Part shown: positions 10,597 through 21,610 of the stretch, in pieces
Numbering within the stretch: the first letter of the stretch is position 1
How the letters are laid out: each line of letters opens with the position of its first letter
Origin: Diphasiastrum complanatum
Lineage: Eukaryota > Streptophyta > Lycopodiopsida > Lycopodiales > Lycopodiaceae
Length of the DNA stretch: 64,000 nt
Assembly (NCBI GenBank): GCA_029204225.1
Contig: CM055112.1
Coordinates: forward strand, 30,870,788 to 30,934,787
Direction: 5' to 3'
Translations under genes and position numbers: made by a program
Notes under the pieces: generated by a model
Database searches by the model: none
What the model was told of the DNA's origin: nothing
Seen by the model: the letters and a program-made list of their open reading frames with translations, nothing else

Positions 10597-13309
10597 GAAA
10601 AAGGATGTGATACGAGCTGTAGTAGGAGGTAAGATGGATCGTCACTGACATCGTCTAGGAGGATGAAAACTATGTGCTCTCATGGCAGGGCGTGTAGTGC
10701 GAGCTGGCACATGACTGTGAGTGATACACTGTCTCTGATATCTGTGAGGTGGTGTATCGTCGTCGTCGTCATCAGACTCGAGGTCTCAGAGTGGTCGTCT
10801 CCTGGAGAAGAATGATGTAATCTGAGCCTGAGAGCTAGAATGTGGTGGGTGAGCTGACTAGTACATATCCTGTTTTAGCAAGACCATCTCTTGTATCATG
10901 AGCGCAACACAGCAAGGGTCCTCATATGCCATAAGCGATCTGAGTGTAGTAGGCATGTCCCGGAATAGGCAGTGGTATCTAACTCTGATCACATAATATA
11001 TGGGGCATCTGAAGATGAAGTGCTCCTCGGACTCTACCTCATGTAAAGAACATAGTTGGCATAATCTCTTGTGGTGTACCCTGGAATCTGCCAGTCTCCA
11101 TGAGGAAGTGTGTTGCCTGAGACAACCATGACAGCCGATATCCCTGAGCCTGAAGATAATGGGAGGACATGAGTGCAAGCCGTGTATATCTCTGCTCTGT
11201 ATCAGGGAGTGCCTGAGCTCTCTGGATGTACATGATAAGCTGGAAGGCTACCTCTATCTGGATGGGGGGGGTGGCAAACTCTACAAGATGATCTCATGTG
11301 GAACAGAGGGTTTCGCCCGAATCATGCGAGCTAACATGATGGTCTGTAAGCGTGAAATGCTGGCCCAATGTGAGGAGGGGAGGCCTGTACACCATATCTC
11401 AGTTGCATACATGGCTGAAGGGTGACGATGGTGTCAAAAAATCTGCACTTACTTGGGGCATCCCGAATAGACTTACGGAAGCAGAATCTCTCCAACTAGA
11501 CCAGGGAAGAATGACCCTTTCCGAGTCTAGAAGTAACTGCGTGTCTCATACTGAAAGTAGGACCAATGAAGAGCATGCCAAGGCAAGTATATGAAGGAAC
11601 CACCTCTAGAGGCTGTCCATCAAAGGTAAGCTCCTGACATTGCATGAAAGCCCGAGAGGTATTGAAGACCATGATTTTGGTCTTCGAGAGATTCACCCCT
11701 AAACCCCACTGGGCAATATAAAGTCCTACACACAGGATACTAGTCTAAGCATGCCAAACAAAGCAACAACACAAGGGAAGGGTGGTGGATAAACCAGCCC
11801 AACCAAACCTAGATCGTACGGATCTAGCCCCCAAGCTGTGGATCAATCACAGTCATGGAAAGAGGAATCACACTAGCAGCATGTAGCTACCAATCACAGA
11901 CTGAAGCATACACTAGTGAGAGCCCAATAGGTATACTTATACCCTCCAAGGCCCATGCACCACTAGTAGTGCACTGTGACACCTCACTGGACACCTCTAC
12001 AGCCTATCTGGGCCACGTCATCCAATTCCCTAATGACTCACTGGTAGACCCATACCAACTCCACCACCATGTGTTTAGGCCTACAACCATTAATTATGAC
12101 CATGTACACATAAGGGCCCCAATTCCCTTATAGTTACAATTAACTTACGGGTTGATGGTCTACCGATCCCTAGCGTGGACACGCTACCCGAGACCAATCA
12201 TGGGCACGACATTCCCACTGGGTACAAAAGGTGTGTAAGCAATCCAGTTGTCTCTATCCCTGGTATGAGAGACTAATACCACATCAGCCACATAGAGAAG
12301 AATAGCAATCAACATGTCACCATGCCTACAACCGTCCCCACCACAGTGAGAGATGACCAGCTCCCGCTCATCAATGTATAGTCCAAAAAGAACTGGTGAA
12401 AGAGAGCACCCTTGCTTAACCCCAATAGTACTCCGGATCTGCTCAAAAATGCCACTACCATGACGAAAGCAACCCAAAACCCTCTCATAAAGAGCCTTCA
12501 ACAACACCATGGTTGAGGAAAGTGGATAGTGTAGGGGCAAGAGTGTCAGAGGCGTGAATCAGTAGCTCGGATTCAAGGTCTTCAATGTCTCTAGTTCGAT
12601 GGGTTTTCAGTTTTTTGATTGCTGCCCAAACTAAATCAGAGGTGAAGAAGGTGAAGTCTGAAGGTTGAGGAGAGATGGAAATGGGCATATCAATGGATAT
12701 AGTGTAAAGCTGAGTAGCATAGTCAGTCCAGGTATGTAGGTCGTCCAGGAGAGGGGGTGGAGCAAGGGGGATGAATTCACGCCAAAAGGCACCAGAAGTG
12801 GAGCTGAAAAGGAGGTTCACAAGGTGACTTCCTTTGGAGTCATCATAGGCACATTTTTTGCGGCGAAGTGTGCGGTTGTACAATTGCCGTGAGGAGTGAA
12901 GGAGATGGGGGGGCATGGAAACGAGCATGTGTGACAGTGTGGTGAAGGGAGCGGCATTCCGCGTCGTACCATGGTGGATGGAAAGGTCGAGGTGATCGCG
13001 GATGAGTTGGTTTGTTGTTGTGAGGTTTAGATGGAAAGGCTAAAGTTGCAACAGTATGGAGAGAAGTGGTGAGGAAGGCGGCCTGAGACTCTAGTGGTTT
13101 GTTGTGTGGAAAAGAGTGAAGTAAGGAGGCAAGGGATACTTGGTAGAGGGGGTGGTGGAAAGTGTATTTGGGTGCACAGGGTAGTGTGGATTGTGGCGAA
13201 GATGGCAGTGATGAAAGGTGGCCAATAGGGAAGGAAAGGAACGAATGATCAGAGAGAGTGGTGGGAGAGATATGACAACTGTGAATGAGGGGAATGGATG
13301 AAGGTGACT
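10597..13309 (-). pseudogene. LINE-c ORF2, broken
   Basis: Pieces on the minus strand are RTLRRKKCAYDD and LLFSSTSGAFWREFIPLAPP of the linker (12485-12928), GVKQGCSLSPVLFGLYID with the catalytic motif changed to YVADVVLVS (12184-12540), KTKIMVFNTSRAFMQCQEL (11496-11696), and the zinc motif CQLCSLHEVESEEHFIFRC before RVRYHCLFRD (10858-11130). The C-terminal tail runs 10595-10860 and contains QAQITSFF (10807-10830) and TARITSFF (10597-10620), both PIP-box-like. There are several stops. The join near 12500 has lost the fingers region, with the repeated bases GTTGTTGAAGG at the junction. Confidence 0.82.
11713..12213. mobile_element. 501-bp insertion in LINE-c with 9-bp duplication
   Basis: LINE-c coding sequence stops at CCCACTGGG (11704-11712) and resumes at CCCACTGGG (12214-12222). 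The 501 bp between match nothing in the LINE. No ORF of note, no TG...CA ends and no clear terminal inverted repeat are seen. A 9-bp duplication is typical of Mutator-like elements, but a solo LTR with unusual ends is also possible. Confidence 0.65.
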
Positions 13310-14032
13310 TGTTACAGCTATTACTCCCTATCCCGGTTGTTACTGTTTTTACTTATAGATGTACTTCTTGTAAGTACAGAAATGGCTTAGTCACTGGGCT
13401 GTGGTGACATTTGTAAATGGCTAGGTCACCGGCTTGTAGTGACACTTGTAAAAGAAATGTAAATGAAATGGTTATCTATGCTACTGAGTCTCTGAGTCGC
13501 ATGCTGAGCTTTGGTAGAGGGGTACTGGGTCATTAATTAGGAGTGGCTGGACTGACCACCTATTTAGTAGGAGAGGGTTGACTGGTCAACTAACACTTGC
13601 ATATGCTCACTGGGACATTTGGTCCATTGAATGAGTGACGCATGTCAGGGTTGACCGGTCAAACAGGACACGTGTCATATGCTCATTGGGACACTTGGTC
13701 CAGTGATGAGTGACACATGTCAACCTACGTGTTTGCCTATGTGGCAGAGTACTGCCGAGTGGCAAGCGTTGACTATGCATGGAATTGCCCATGTGTCGAC
13801 GATAGGAAGGGTCAGGGTTGAGGGGTGCCTGAGGTTCATGGATAAGAGAGCCTAGAGAGAGGCATTCCTCATCGTGATCTATGCAGCAAAGATTGGGAGG
13901 AGACGAGGCAGCCAGCTCCACTGTGTCTGTGTTTGATGCTTGTGCTTACATGGAATCAAAAAGGCTAAAAATTTGTGGTGATCAGGGCATGTTGGTACGG
14001 GTGTCGGTTTTTAGTTCAGGGAGAGCCTGCCA
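13310..14032 (+). repeat. gypsy C 5' LTR (723 bp)
   Basis: It starts TGTTACAGC and ends TGCCA, followed by TT and a primer-binding site. It is homologous over about 550 bp to the inverted LTR at 7767-8313. It has the same internal ~75-bp tandem repeat around 13580-13730. Confidence 0.87.
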
Positions 14033-14034
14033 TT

Positions 14035-14047
14035 TGGTATCAGGACC
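14035..14047 (+). promoter_or_regulatory. tRNA primer-binding site of gypsy C
   Basis: TGGTATCAGGACC lies two bases after the LTR end. It resembles the plant initiator methionine tRNA complement (TGGTATCAGAGC) with changes at its 3' side. Confidence 0.75.
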
Positions 14048-14093
14048 AATTGGGGTTTACATTGGGAAGAAAGTGGCAAGAATCAGATTTCAG

Positions 14094-14300
14094 GTCAGAA
14101 TGGGATCGGATTTCAATTTCAGTCACAAAGAACAGATACCGATTTTAGAACCGGAATAGATTTTGATTAAGTCACGTAAAATAGTTATCGATTTTAGATT
14201 CGGAAGCGATTTTGATTTCAGTCACACGAAACATATATCAAAATCAGAACCGGATTCGATTTCAGTCACGAGGAACCAGAAACAGATTTCAGAACCGAAT
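14094..14300 (+). repeat. degenerate ~60-bp tandem repeats in the gypsy C leader
   Basis: About four diverged copies of a unit containing CGATTTCAGTCACG...AACAGAT...CAGAACCG fill the leader between primer site and gag. They carry no open frame. Confidence 0.7.
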
Positions 14301-14366
14301 TGGAAAATCCTTGTTTGTTGTAAATTAAGACCTCTAAGCAAGGGACAGATTTCTAACATAATAAAT

Positions 14367-15075
14367 ATGGATCCGTTGGAGGGTTCTAGCACCGAGATAT
14401 TGAGAATTGAGGAGGTGGCAGCCAAGGTTGACGCCATGGAGATAGTGCTACAACAAATTCTCGAACAATTGAAGTCGACCAAATCCCCACAGGAACCTGA
14501 GAGAGTCAGTTGAACGGCTATGGTGGCCGTTGAACCTGTGACAGTTGAGAAAGAAGTCGAACATCCATCGAAGACGCGGAAATCACCCACAATCAAGGAT
14601 TTGAAAACACTGAAATACACGGGAGTAGTTGCTATGCGGAATACTGATGCCGTGGAAAACTGGATACAAAAGTGGGAAAAGGCTTTTCAGATGTGTGGCA
14701 TTGAGGATGATGATCAAAAGATTGCGGAGGCCACATATCGACTACAAGAGATTGCACAACGTTGGTGGCTCAAAATCGAAAAGGATAATTTGGTACCTAC
14801 AACTTGGGAAGCGTTCAAGCATATGTTTACAAAGAATTGGGTACCGTTTGATGAGAAAAACCAGGCGATGCAAGCATGGTCAAGTCTGAAACAAGGCAAT
14901 GCGTCCGTACAGGAATATGCGGACAAATATAGGGAGGCACTCATGCGGATAACTGAGGAGGTGCCAATGTTTTTACAGTTGCGTGAAAGCCTTTGGCCTT
15001 TTGTAAGGAAGGAGCAGGCTCCAAGCCTCCACATGGCTTTGCAGATGGCCCTATATTACGAAGATGGAAAAAAAA
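14367..15075 (+). pseudogene. gypsy C gag, truncated
   Basis: Gag forms the particle shell. The frame starts at ATG 14367 (MDPLEGSSTEIL). It has a predicted coiled segment around AAKVDAMEIVLQQILEQL, an in-frame TGA at 14511-14513, and then the retrotransposon gag domain: FQMCGIEDDDQKIAEATYRL, QRWWLKIEK, WEAFKHMFTKNWVP and QGNASVQEYADKYREAL. Homology ends at about 15075 in an A-run. The zinc knuckle and all of pol are missing. Confidence 0.85.
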
Positions 15076-15686
15076 AACACGGGTATCAATTTCCTTGCAC
15101 CTCTTTGATTGTTATGCGTGAACAGAAATTTCAACTTTTAATTCTTGAATTGAAGTTCTTCATCGTACTTGCATGAAGCAATCTGGCCCTTTCTAGATCT
15201 GAAAATTTGCATAAAATTTTCAGACTAGGGAGCAATCCAATTCGTAGCAAAGTCTGTATCTAAGCAGCAAAATCTTAGTTACTTTCAAAAAAAAGCTTTT
15301 CAAATAGTCTGAAAGATAGCTTTGCATGTGTAGAAACCAGTAAAAATCTTCAATTTATGATACAGAGCAGCAGTGATATAAGAATCACTTTTGCACAGGT
15401 GAATGATGAAAAACCAGCAGCAGAATTCTAATTTTTCTCCTTGTAGATTAGCAATCTACCTCCAAGAACACTTTTGCCTATTGTATGTGCATAAAAGCAA
15501 TCTTTTGTGACCAGGGAGTACACCATTGGTTGGTAGGAAAGGCAGGCCTTCATTCAGATTTTAAAGCTATGTTGGAGAATGAAGAGTTTAAGGGCCAAAA
15601 ATTGCATGGAATTTGCAAACAAGATATGAAGATATGTTATTTTTTCTATCATACGCACCTCTGCATGCAATGTACAGATATGAACA

Positions 15687-15773
15687 TTCCGAAGAGAAAT
15701 CGGTAGTACGAGTTTCCAATTAGGATCTTTTCCGAAGAGAAATCGGTAGTACGAGTTTCCAATTAGGATCTTT
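15687..15773. repeat. 43-bp perfect tandem duplication
   Basis: A unit beginning TTCCGAAGAGAAATCGG occurs twice in direct succession (first base 15687, second 15730). The exact identity suggests a recent slippage or repair event. Confidence 0.9.
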
Positions 15774-18700
15774 TCAATTTCTTGATATTCCTATACTCCT
15801 TGTCATGTCTTTTGTTGTCTTCATGCAGTACAAACATGGGTGTTTAGAGTTAGCATTGTGGGATACATTGAACATACATTTTAATGTCTTTAAATCCTGC
15901 TAAATGCCATTCTATGTTGAAAGTGCCAATTCCAAGAATATGGAGTGGATCTCCATCCATGTGATTTTTGATGGTGGCAGGATATGACGTTCTATTAAAT
16001 ATCCATGAGAGAATGTCATGGTCTTCTTTCATCACCTATAAAAGAAACAAAAAAATGATCAAAATTGAATCTGTGTCTCTCTAATTGCGGTGCAAAGAAG
16101 GGGTTTTGGATCTCCAACTGGGTGAGTCGTCGTGTAGTACGGGCTTCAATCCAATTGGGAGAGGGTTAAACTATGGATCTAGATGGAATCTAAGCCTACC
16201 AAGGTTGTCAATCTTGGCTTTGGATCTATAAATGGAATGGCTTAGATGAGGGGTGGGTTGTTTGACATTTTTCTTGGCTCTTTTTGGGTTTATGGTATGT
16301 GAAGATCCTCTTCTTGGATCTTGGCTTTCTTGGAGCTCTAGATCTTCTCCTCTTGAGGCTTATCTTCTCAAGGGAAGGGAGCAATGTAAGTTAACCTGCC
16401 TAATGGATCTTATTGATCACTCCAAATGGATTTCTAACACCTATTTTATTATTGTGTGATTTTGTGGATTAGAAGGATGAAAGCTTGAGCTAATGATCTT
16501 TCTATTTGTGATAGCATGATTAAGAAATAACAATCAAGCATTCATTCATCCACAAGCAAGCATACAATGTCAATAGGAGAACTTCACAAAAGTAGAATAA
16601 TGGGGGGCTTTTCTTCTCTCTCTCTCTCTCTCTCAATCTTTAATTTTACAAGTGAAAAGTGATTACAAAATGGTGTCACATCCCTACTTATAGACAAAGC
16701 TAGGGTTAGGGTTTTTGGTTCACCCAAAATCCATGTGCCATAACAACTTGACTATCTTAAAAAGTTATAAACAAAAATGCATTTAAAACCTGACGCAAGT
16801 TCCTCAGGTGTCAAGGACGACCCTCGTCTGATCAAATTCTTAGAAGTCAGAGATGTCCGTGTTCTGATCAGACCGAGTGAACGAGCTAATGACAAGTAAT
16901 GAAAAGAGTGCAATCAGATCACAACACATAAACAACTACGTTAGAAACAGATGAAGAATGTGTTGCTTGTATATTACATTGACTCCTCGTCGGATGAACA
17001 ATACAATTGGTTACAATCTGAATAAAAGACGGCATAACTTAGAATAAAAGTCTTCCGCTCAGTTGCATTGTTCAGAATGAGAGCTGGAGATCTATTTACA
17101 AGCAGCATCGTTCTTGTTTTACAAGAATCGTTTAACTAATCTCTATTTACAAGAATAGTTAACTATGTACTTGAATGTACATTTACAAATATTTGATGTA
17201 CAACAACATCTGTACAAGTTGTAGATCACTTAGGGTTTAACTCCATCGGGATCATGATAACGTGGCGTTACCATAACCGTGTACCGACCGTAGCCATTGT
17301 TGTTGCAGGGCCCCAGCGGTCCGAGCCGCAGGTGGAGCGTGAAGTGCAAGTTGTCGCAGCCACATACAAACCGCAAACGACGCTTGGATGGTGCCTAGTC
17401 AGTCCTTTGTTTGATGACTGAAAGTCGCATGCAAATCGCATGTGTTGACTTTGCGATGTTGGTCTTCGCAAGATAACTGTAGAGTTGATGACTACGTGGT
17501 TTCTTGTGGTGCCTTGGCGGTGTGTCATCGGTACTTTATAAGTTTGCATCTGACGGATTGCGCTTGACAGTCAAATCTGATGAGGTTGCATTCGATGTTC
17601 CTGTAGACTGTGGAAGAAAAATAGTTCATTTCTGCAGATTGCTTTGTCATTTGTTGAAGTCGTTGAAGATGGCCAGGTCTCCAATGTTCTTCCAAATCCT
17701 TGACATTCGAATGTAGAATAGAAAACATGATTGGTTACTCTTTGATCCGGTTTTGAACTACTGCGCAGAATGAGTGGTTTTGCAGGTGCTATAGTCTGTG
17801 TCAAGAACACAACAAAAATATGCAAGATAGATTTGAAATTTTAGCAGTTTTGTGCACAAAATTTGCAAGATTCGTAATGTTTTGATTGCATTGTAGTCTT
17901 TTCCCTAATTTGTGGTATTGTGCTTGCATGGATTGATTGCATGTTGATTGTCACTGTGATTCTGACATGCATGAGGGATTTACAATCGATTTGAGTGGTC
18001 ATATGCATGTGCTCAAAATCGGGCATATTGGTTGACAAATTCCGTAAAACTGAAGTTTAAGTAAAAAATTCTGTAATGACGTTTTGTGATTGATGTAGTG
18101 TGCTTTGCATGCCAATTGGACTTTGGTTTAGTGACATTAGGAATCGAATAGTATTTCAATTTTTCGATTTCAAATGTCTTTTGTACTAACTATATTTTCG
18201 TCAAAAAATTTTGAATTACGTAAAATGAACCAAAATTTGAGATTTTTCAAAAAATCAAAATTTCGGTCATTTTTCCGTTATCAATAAAATACTCATCAAA
18301 TATGAATTTAAAACCGTCAAACAATATGAAATTGCCAGATAAAATGAGTGGTGACAGAACCTGAGTTGCAGCGAATCGCGATCTGCTGGAAAGCCAACGA
18401 TCCGGGACCAGAAACTCAATCCCGGATCGCAAAAAAAATTGCAAATTTTTTTTTTATTGTGGAGGGATCCCCACAGCTAGTTGCAATAAATGACCAATGA
18501 ATAGCAGCAGAAATACTGAAGCAGATACAAATGAAATGATTAGCCAATGTTATATCTTGATTGAAGTGACTAGCAGATATTGGGGATTAACTATCTGAAA
18601 TCAAGCAATAGAACTGCTCTTTTGAAATCCTTTCACATGATACCCATATTGGCAGGTTTGAAAAAAAAAATTGCGTTCCAGGAAATCCCGGATTACATTT

Positions 18701-21164
18701 TGGAACGACGCGTTCCGGATTGCGTTCCGGATCGTGGCCTACATCTTTGGATAGAACTCTTTATCCGGATAGTAAAATTTAAGAGTACCGAAATCCTATT
18801 GGTAGGATTTCCATTCATGTAATTTCATATTTAAAGTTTGGATAGTTTTTGTCAATATTGACGGAGTATTGCCAGACCAATCAACAAAAAGAAAAAACAT
18901 TCCAATTTTATTGGAAAAATTGTAATTCAAGAAACTGATCAAAAGTATAAAACTGATTTAATTTATGGTTAAATCCTATGGTGAATTGTAGGCAAAAGAT
19001 CATATCAATATTGTTTTTCATACTAGTGGATGATTTTTGTATATTGGTGATTCAACCCAGGTATAGGATAGAAATGAAATTGTTTCGGACTTTTTTCCTA
19101 CAATATTTCATTTTTTTTAAAAGCATTTGCTAATGTCTTTATATCTTCATTGTACCTTAGCTGAAATAGATTTTCAAGGGACTGAAAATCCTAAGGGGGG
19201 AAGAAAAGTGGACATCATAGGTAATAAATGTGTGTGGGAAATGTATGTTGCAGTTAGGATTTTGGTAATCCCAGTGAATAATTGCTTAATACAAGATATT
19301 AATTTCTTGAATATAATTCATTTAGTTGAGTTCATAACTGATATCTTTGTGACCATTAAGTAGTCCACAGTTTTGGATGTCAATTGTGATGTTAGAAGTG
19401 GAATTTGATACATGGATTACATTGGATCTGTTAGTTGACAAAAGCTTTGTCCCTAGAATTGATGCATCAGTAAGGTTTCGAAGCTTATCACTAACTTGGA
19501 AGGATCATGTAATGTTGAATCATGTTAATTCTTTTGTTTAAATCACTAGATTAAGTTTGGATTTGTGGTATCCATCTGATAGGCATGCCAGTTATCCGAA
19601 TAAATGGATTCTCCAGGTTTTGAGAACAAGAGATAATATCCTATATGGATTATAGGATAGCTAGATGATCAGTGGATCTCTAGAATATCATATATGGCGG
19701 TTAAGGGTTTTCTAGAAGGAAGAGTTGGTTGTATGGGACATGAGTAATTTTGGAAAGAAAATTCAAGGACTGTAAAGGTCTGATTATTAATGGAGTATTT
19801 TAGTACCTAGTCATGATACGGGAAAAATAAAAGCCATTGATAAAGTGTGGGATATTTTGGGAAATTTTGAGGTTTAATCTAGATTCCAATGTGGTGTCTC
19901 TCTATTTACATAATCATAGGCCCTCAAATCTATTTCTCACTTTTTTAATTAATCCTTTACTTCTTTGTAATTTCTTGAATATAAGACATTAGACAGGTTT
20001 ATATGATTCTTTCTAGCATGCTTCTGAAAGACTGTTATATCATATGAATTACTACTTGTGTGAATAGACTTGGAATTCAGATAAATTCTAAGGTTATAGT
20101 GTTTCAATTTCTTGAACCTAGAATATCTCTTTTTCATAAATGGATTTCAGAGGAATGATAATACTGTCACTCGGGTTGGAAATATCTGAAGAAAAAGTCA
20201 TGTTTGTAATAGAGTGAATCCTTTTGTGGAAAACATGTATTATTGACTTTTCATGGATCTGAATATTGTCATATGTCATCTTTCCAGTTAACTTTTATAG
20301 AAATTGATAATTTCTCTAAAAGGAGGGGTGAAGTGATGGGATAAAATTCTATTTAAAGATCTGTTAGTTGCATAGTTTTCATAAGAGAACCAGTTGTGGT
20401 ATAGCAATGAGATTTTTCTGAAAGTAATATTGGATAGATTCAGAGTAATATACCAACTTGGAACTTTTTGAATAAGAGAAATTCTGTAGGGATTGTGTGG
20501 AACGATCTGGAACTAGAGCTTCTTTGAAATTTGAATCATTATCTATAAGTAGTACAATGAAAGATCAAAAGTCTCTAATTCCATTTTGATTGGAATAGTA
20601 GTAAGTTTGATCAGAAGTTAAGTCTGGATAGTCCGTATTAGATCAACCTAATCTTAGTTTGAGTACTACGATCAAAGAGGGGTTGATTGAGTGGAAGAAA
20701 TTATGTTATTAGAGGAAATTGGATTGGAAAACTGTTGAGAGTGAATGTTATTCGTCTCAGAGATTTTTTGTATATTTTATTTACTCATAAGAAATAGAAA
20801 TTTCTTAGTAGCTGAGTTAAAAGATTTTTGGTGAAATATGCGAATAACATATGTGGGTTCTGGAGAAATCTGCTAGATAAGAATGTGTTTATGTACTGGA
20901 TCATAGTGAGATTATTCACCCATGTGCACAATTAATGTTGTATGAACCTATTGTGTATTCCTGCTTAGAGTTTGGACATTTTGCTATCATTGATTGTCAA
21001 GACCAATGATTGTGGTGACAAACCCCCCCTTCTCAGCAAATCCTTTTTCCCTCATATACCCTTCTTTTAGACATTATTGAATGCCTTCATAAGGCCAAAG
21101 GGTATTTTTATCATTTTCTACAAAAATGACCTTGGAACACTTTTAATATGTCTCAAGGAATAAT

Positions 21165-21359
21165 ATGCATGTTTGCAAGTTGCAATCTCGAGGGAACAAC
21201 TTTTATTTCGGTGCCGACTATAATGACGCGGATAATTGCCTCATTGAGAGAGATGCACTGGAGTCAATAATGTCGAAAAGAAGGGTATATGAGGCTAATA
21301 TGACTAGTGAGGAGAAATATCTTGAATTCCAAAAGAGACAACCCCCAGTGCCAGCATGA
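21165..21359 (+). other. short open frame, possible exon
   Basis: A 64-codon frame (NNFYFGADYNDADN...TSEEKYLEFQKRQPPVPA) has a protein-like composition and stands out from its AT-rich surroundings, just before the palindrome cluster. I do not recognise a family. It could be an exon or chance. Confidence 0.25.
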
Positions 21360-21454
21360 ACTCTTCCCGTCATTGATCCCGACCACCATTGTTGTTGGCT
21401 TCTTTTTTTTTTCTGGCTCAAATCCTCAGAGCTGCAAAAAAAAAAAAATTGCCC

Positions 21455-21601
21455 CTATAGCTTTGATCTTTGGCGATCAGAGCTGTAGAAAAAAAAAATT
21501 TCGCCCGTGCAGCTTTGATCGTCGGCAATCAAAGCTACAGAGGGATAGAAATTTTTATTTTTATTTTCTACAGTTTTGATCGCCGGCGATCAAAGCTGTA
21601 G
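21455..21601. repeat. three ~34-bp near-palindromes in a row
   Basis: Three units at 21455-21488, about 21508-21539 and 21568-21601 share the core AGCTTTGATCGNCGGCGATC and its mirror half, separated by A/T-rich spacers. The outermost flanks are also complementary (TTGCCCCTATAG at 21449-21460, CTGTAGGGGCAA at 21596-21607), so the whole cluster can fold. Confidence 0.85.
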
Positions 21602-21610
21602 GGGCAAAAG

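Larger units (their letters stand above)
10299..13309 (-). mobile_element. LINE-c, minus strand, 5' part missing
   Basis: This LINE runs right to left. It begins at 13309 in the endonuclease (SPTTLSDHSFL-like), cut there by the gypsy C LTR. It continues through linker and RT and ends in the shared 3' hairpin and a (TTC)n(TC)n tail at 10299-10385. An internal deletion near 12500 removes about 400 bp of RT, and a 501-bp insertion sits at 11713-12213. Confidence 0.87.
15076..21440. other. AT-rich stretch without a supported gene
   Basis: No open frame over 95 codons and no family I recognise. Short frames such as the one at 15485-15706 could be old exons but have no recognisable motif. A short (CT)n run lies at 16617-16634. 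From 18360 to 18750 the GATCCGG motif recurs (18395-18430, 18710-18740). A single zinc-knuckle-like peptide, YSCLEFGHFAIIDCQ, near 20960-21000 may be left from an L1 ORF1, but nothing around it supports that. Confidence 0.6.

Noticed and set aside
16617-16634. Short (CT)n as a LINE remnant
   Set aside because: Only 18 bp and no LINE sequence on either side.
20940-21010. Zinc-knuckle-like YSCLEFGHFAIIDCQ as an L1 ORF1
   Set aside because: Single short motif, no supporting blocks upstream or downstream.
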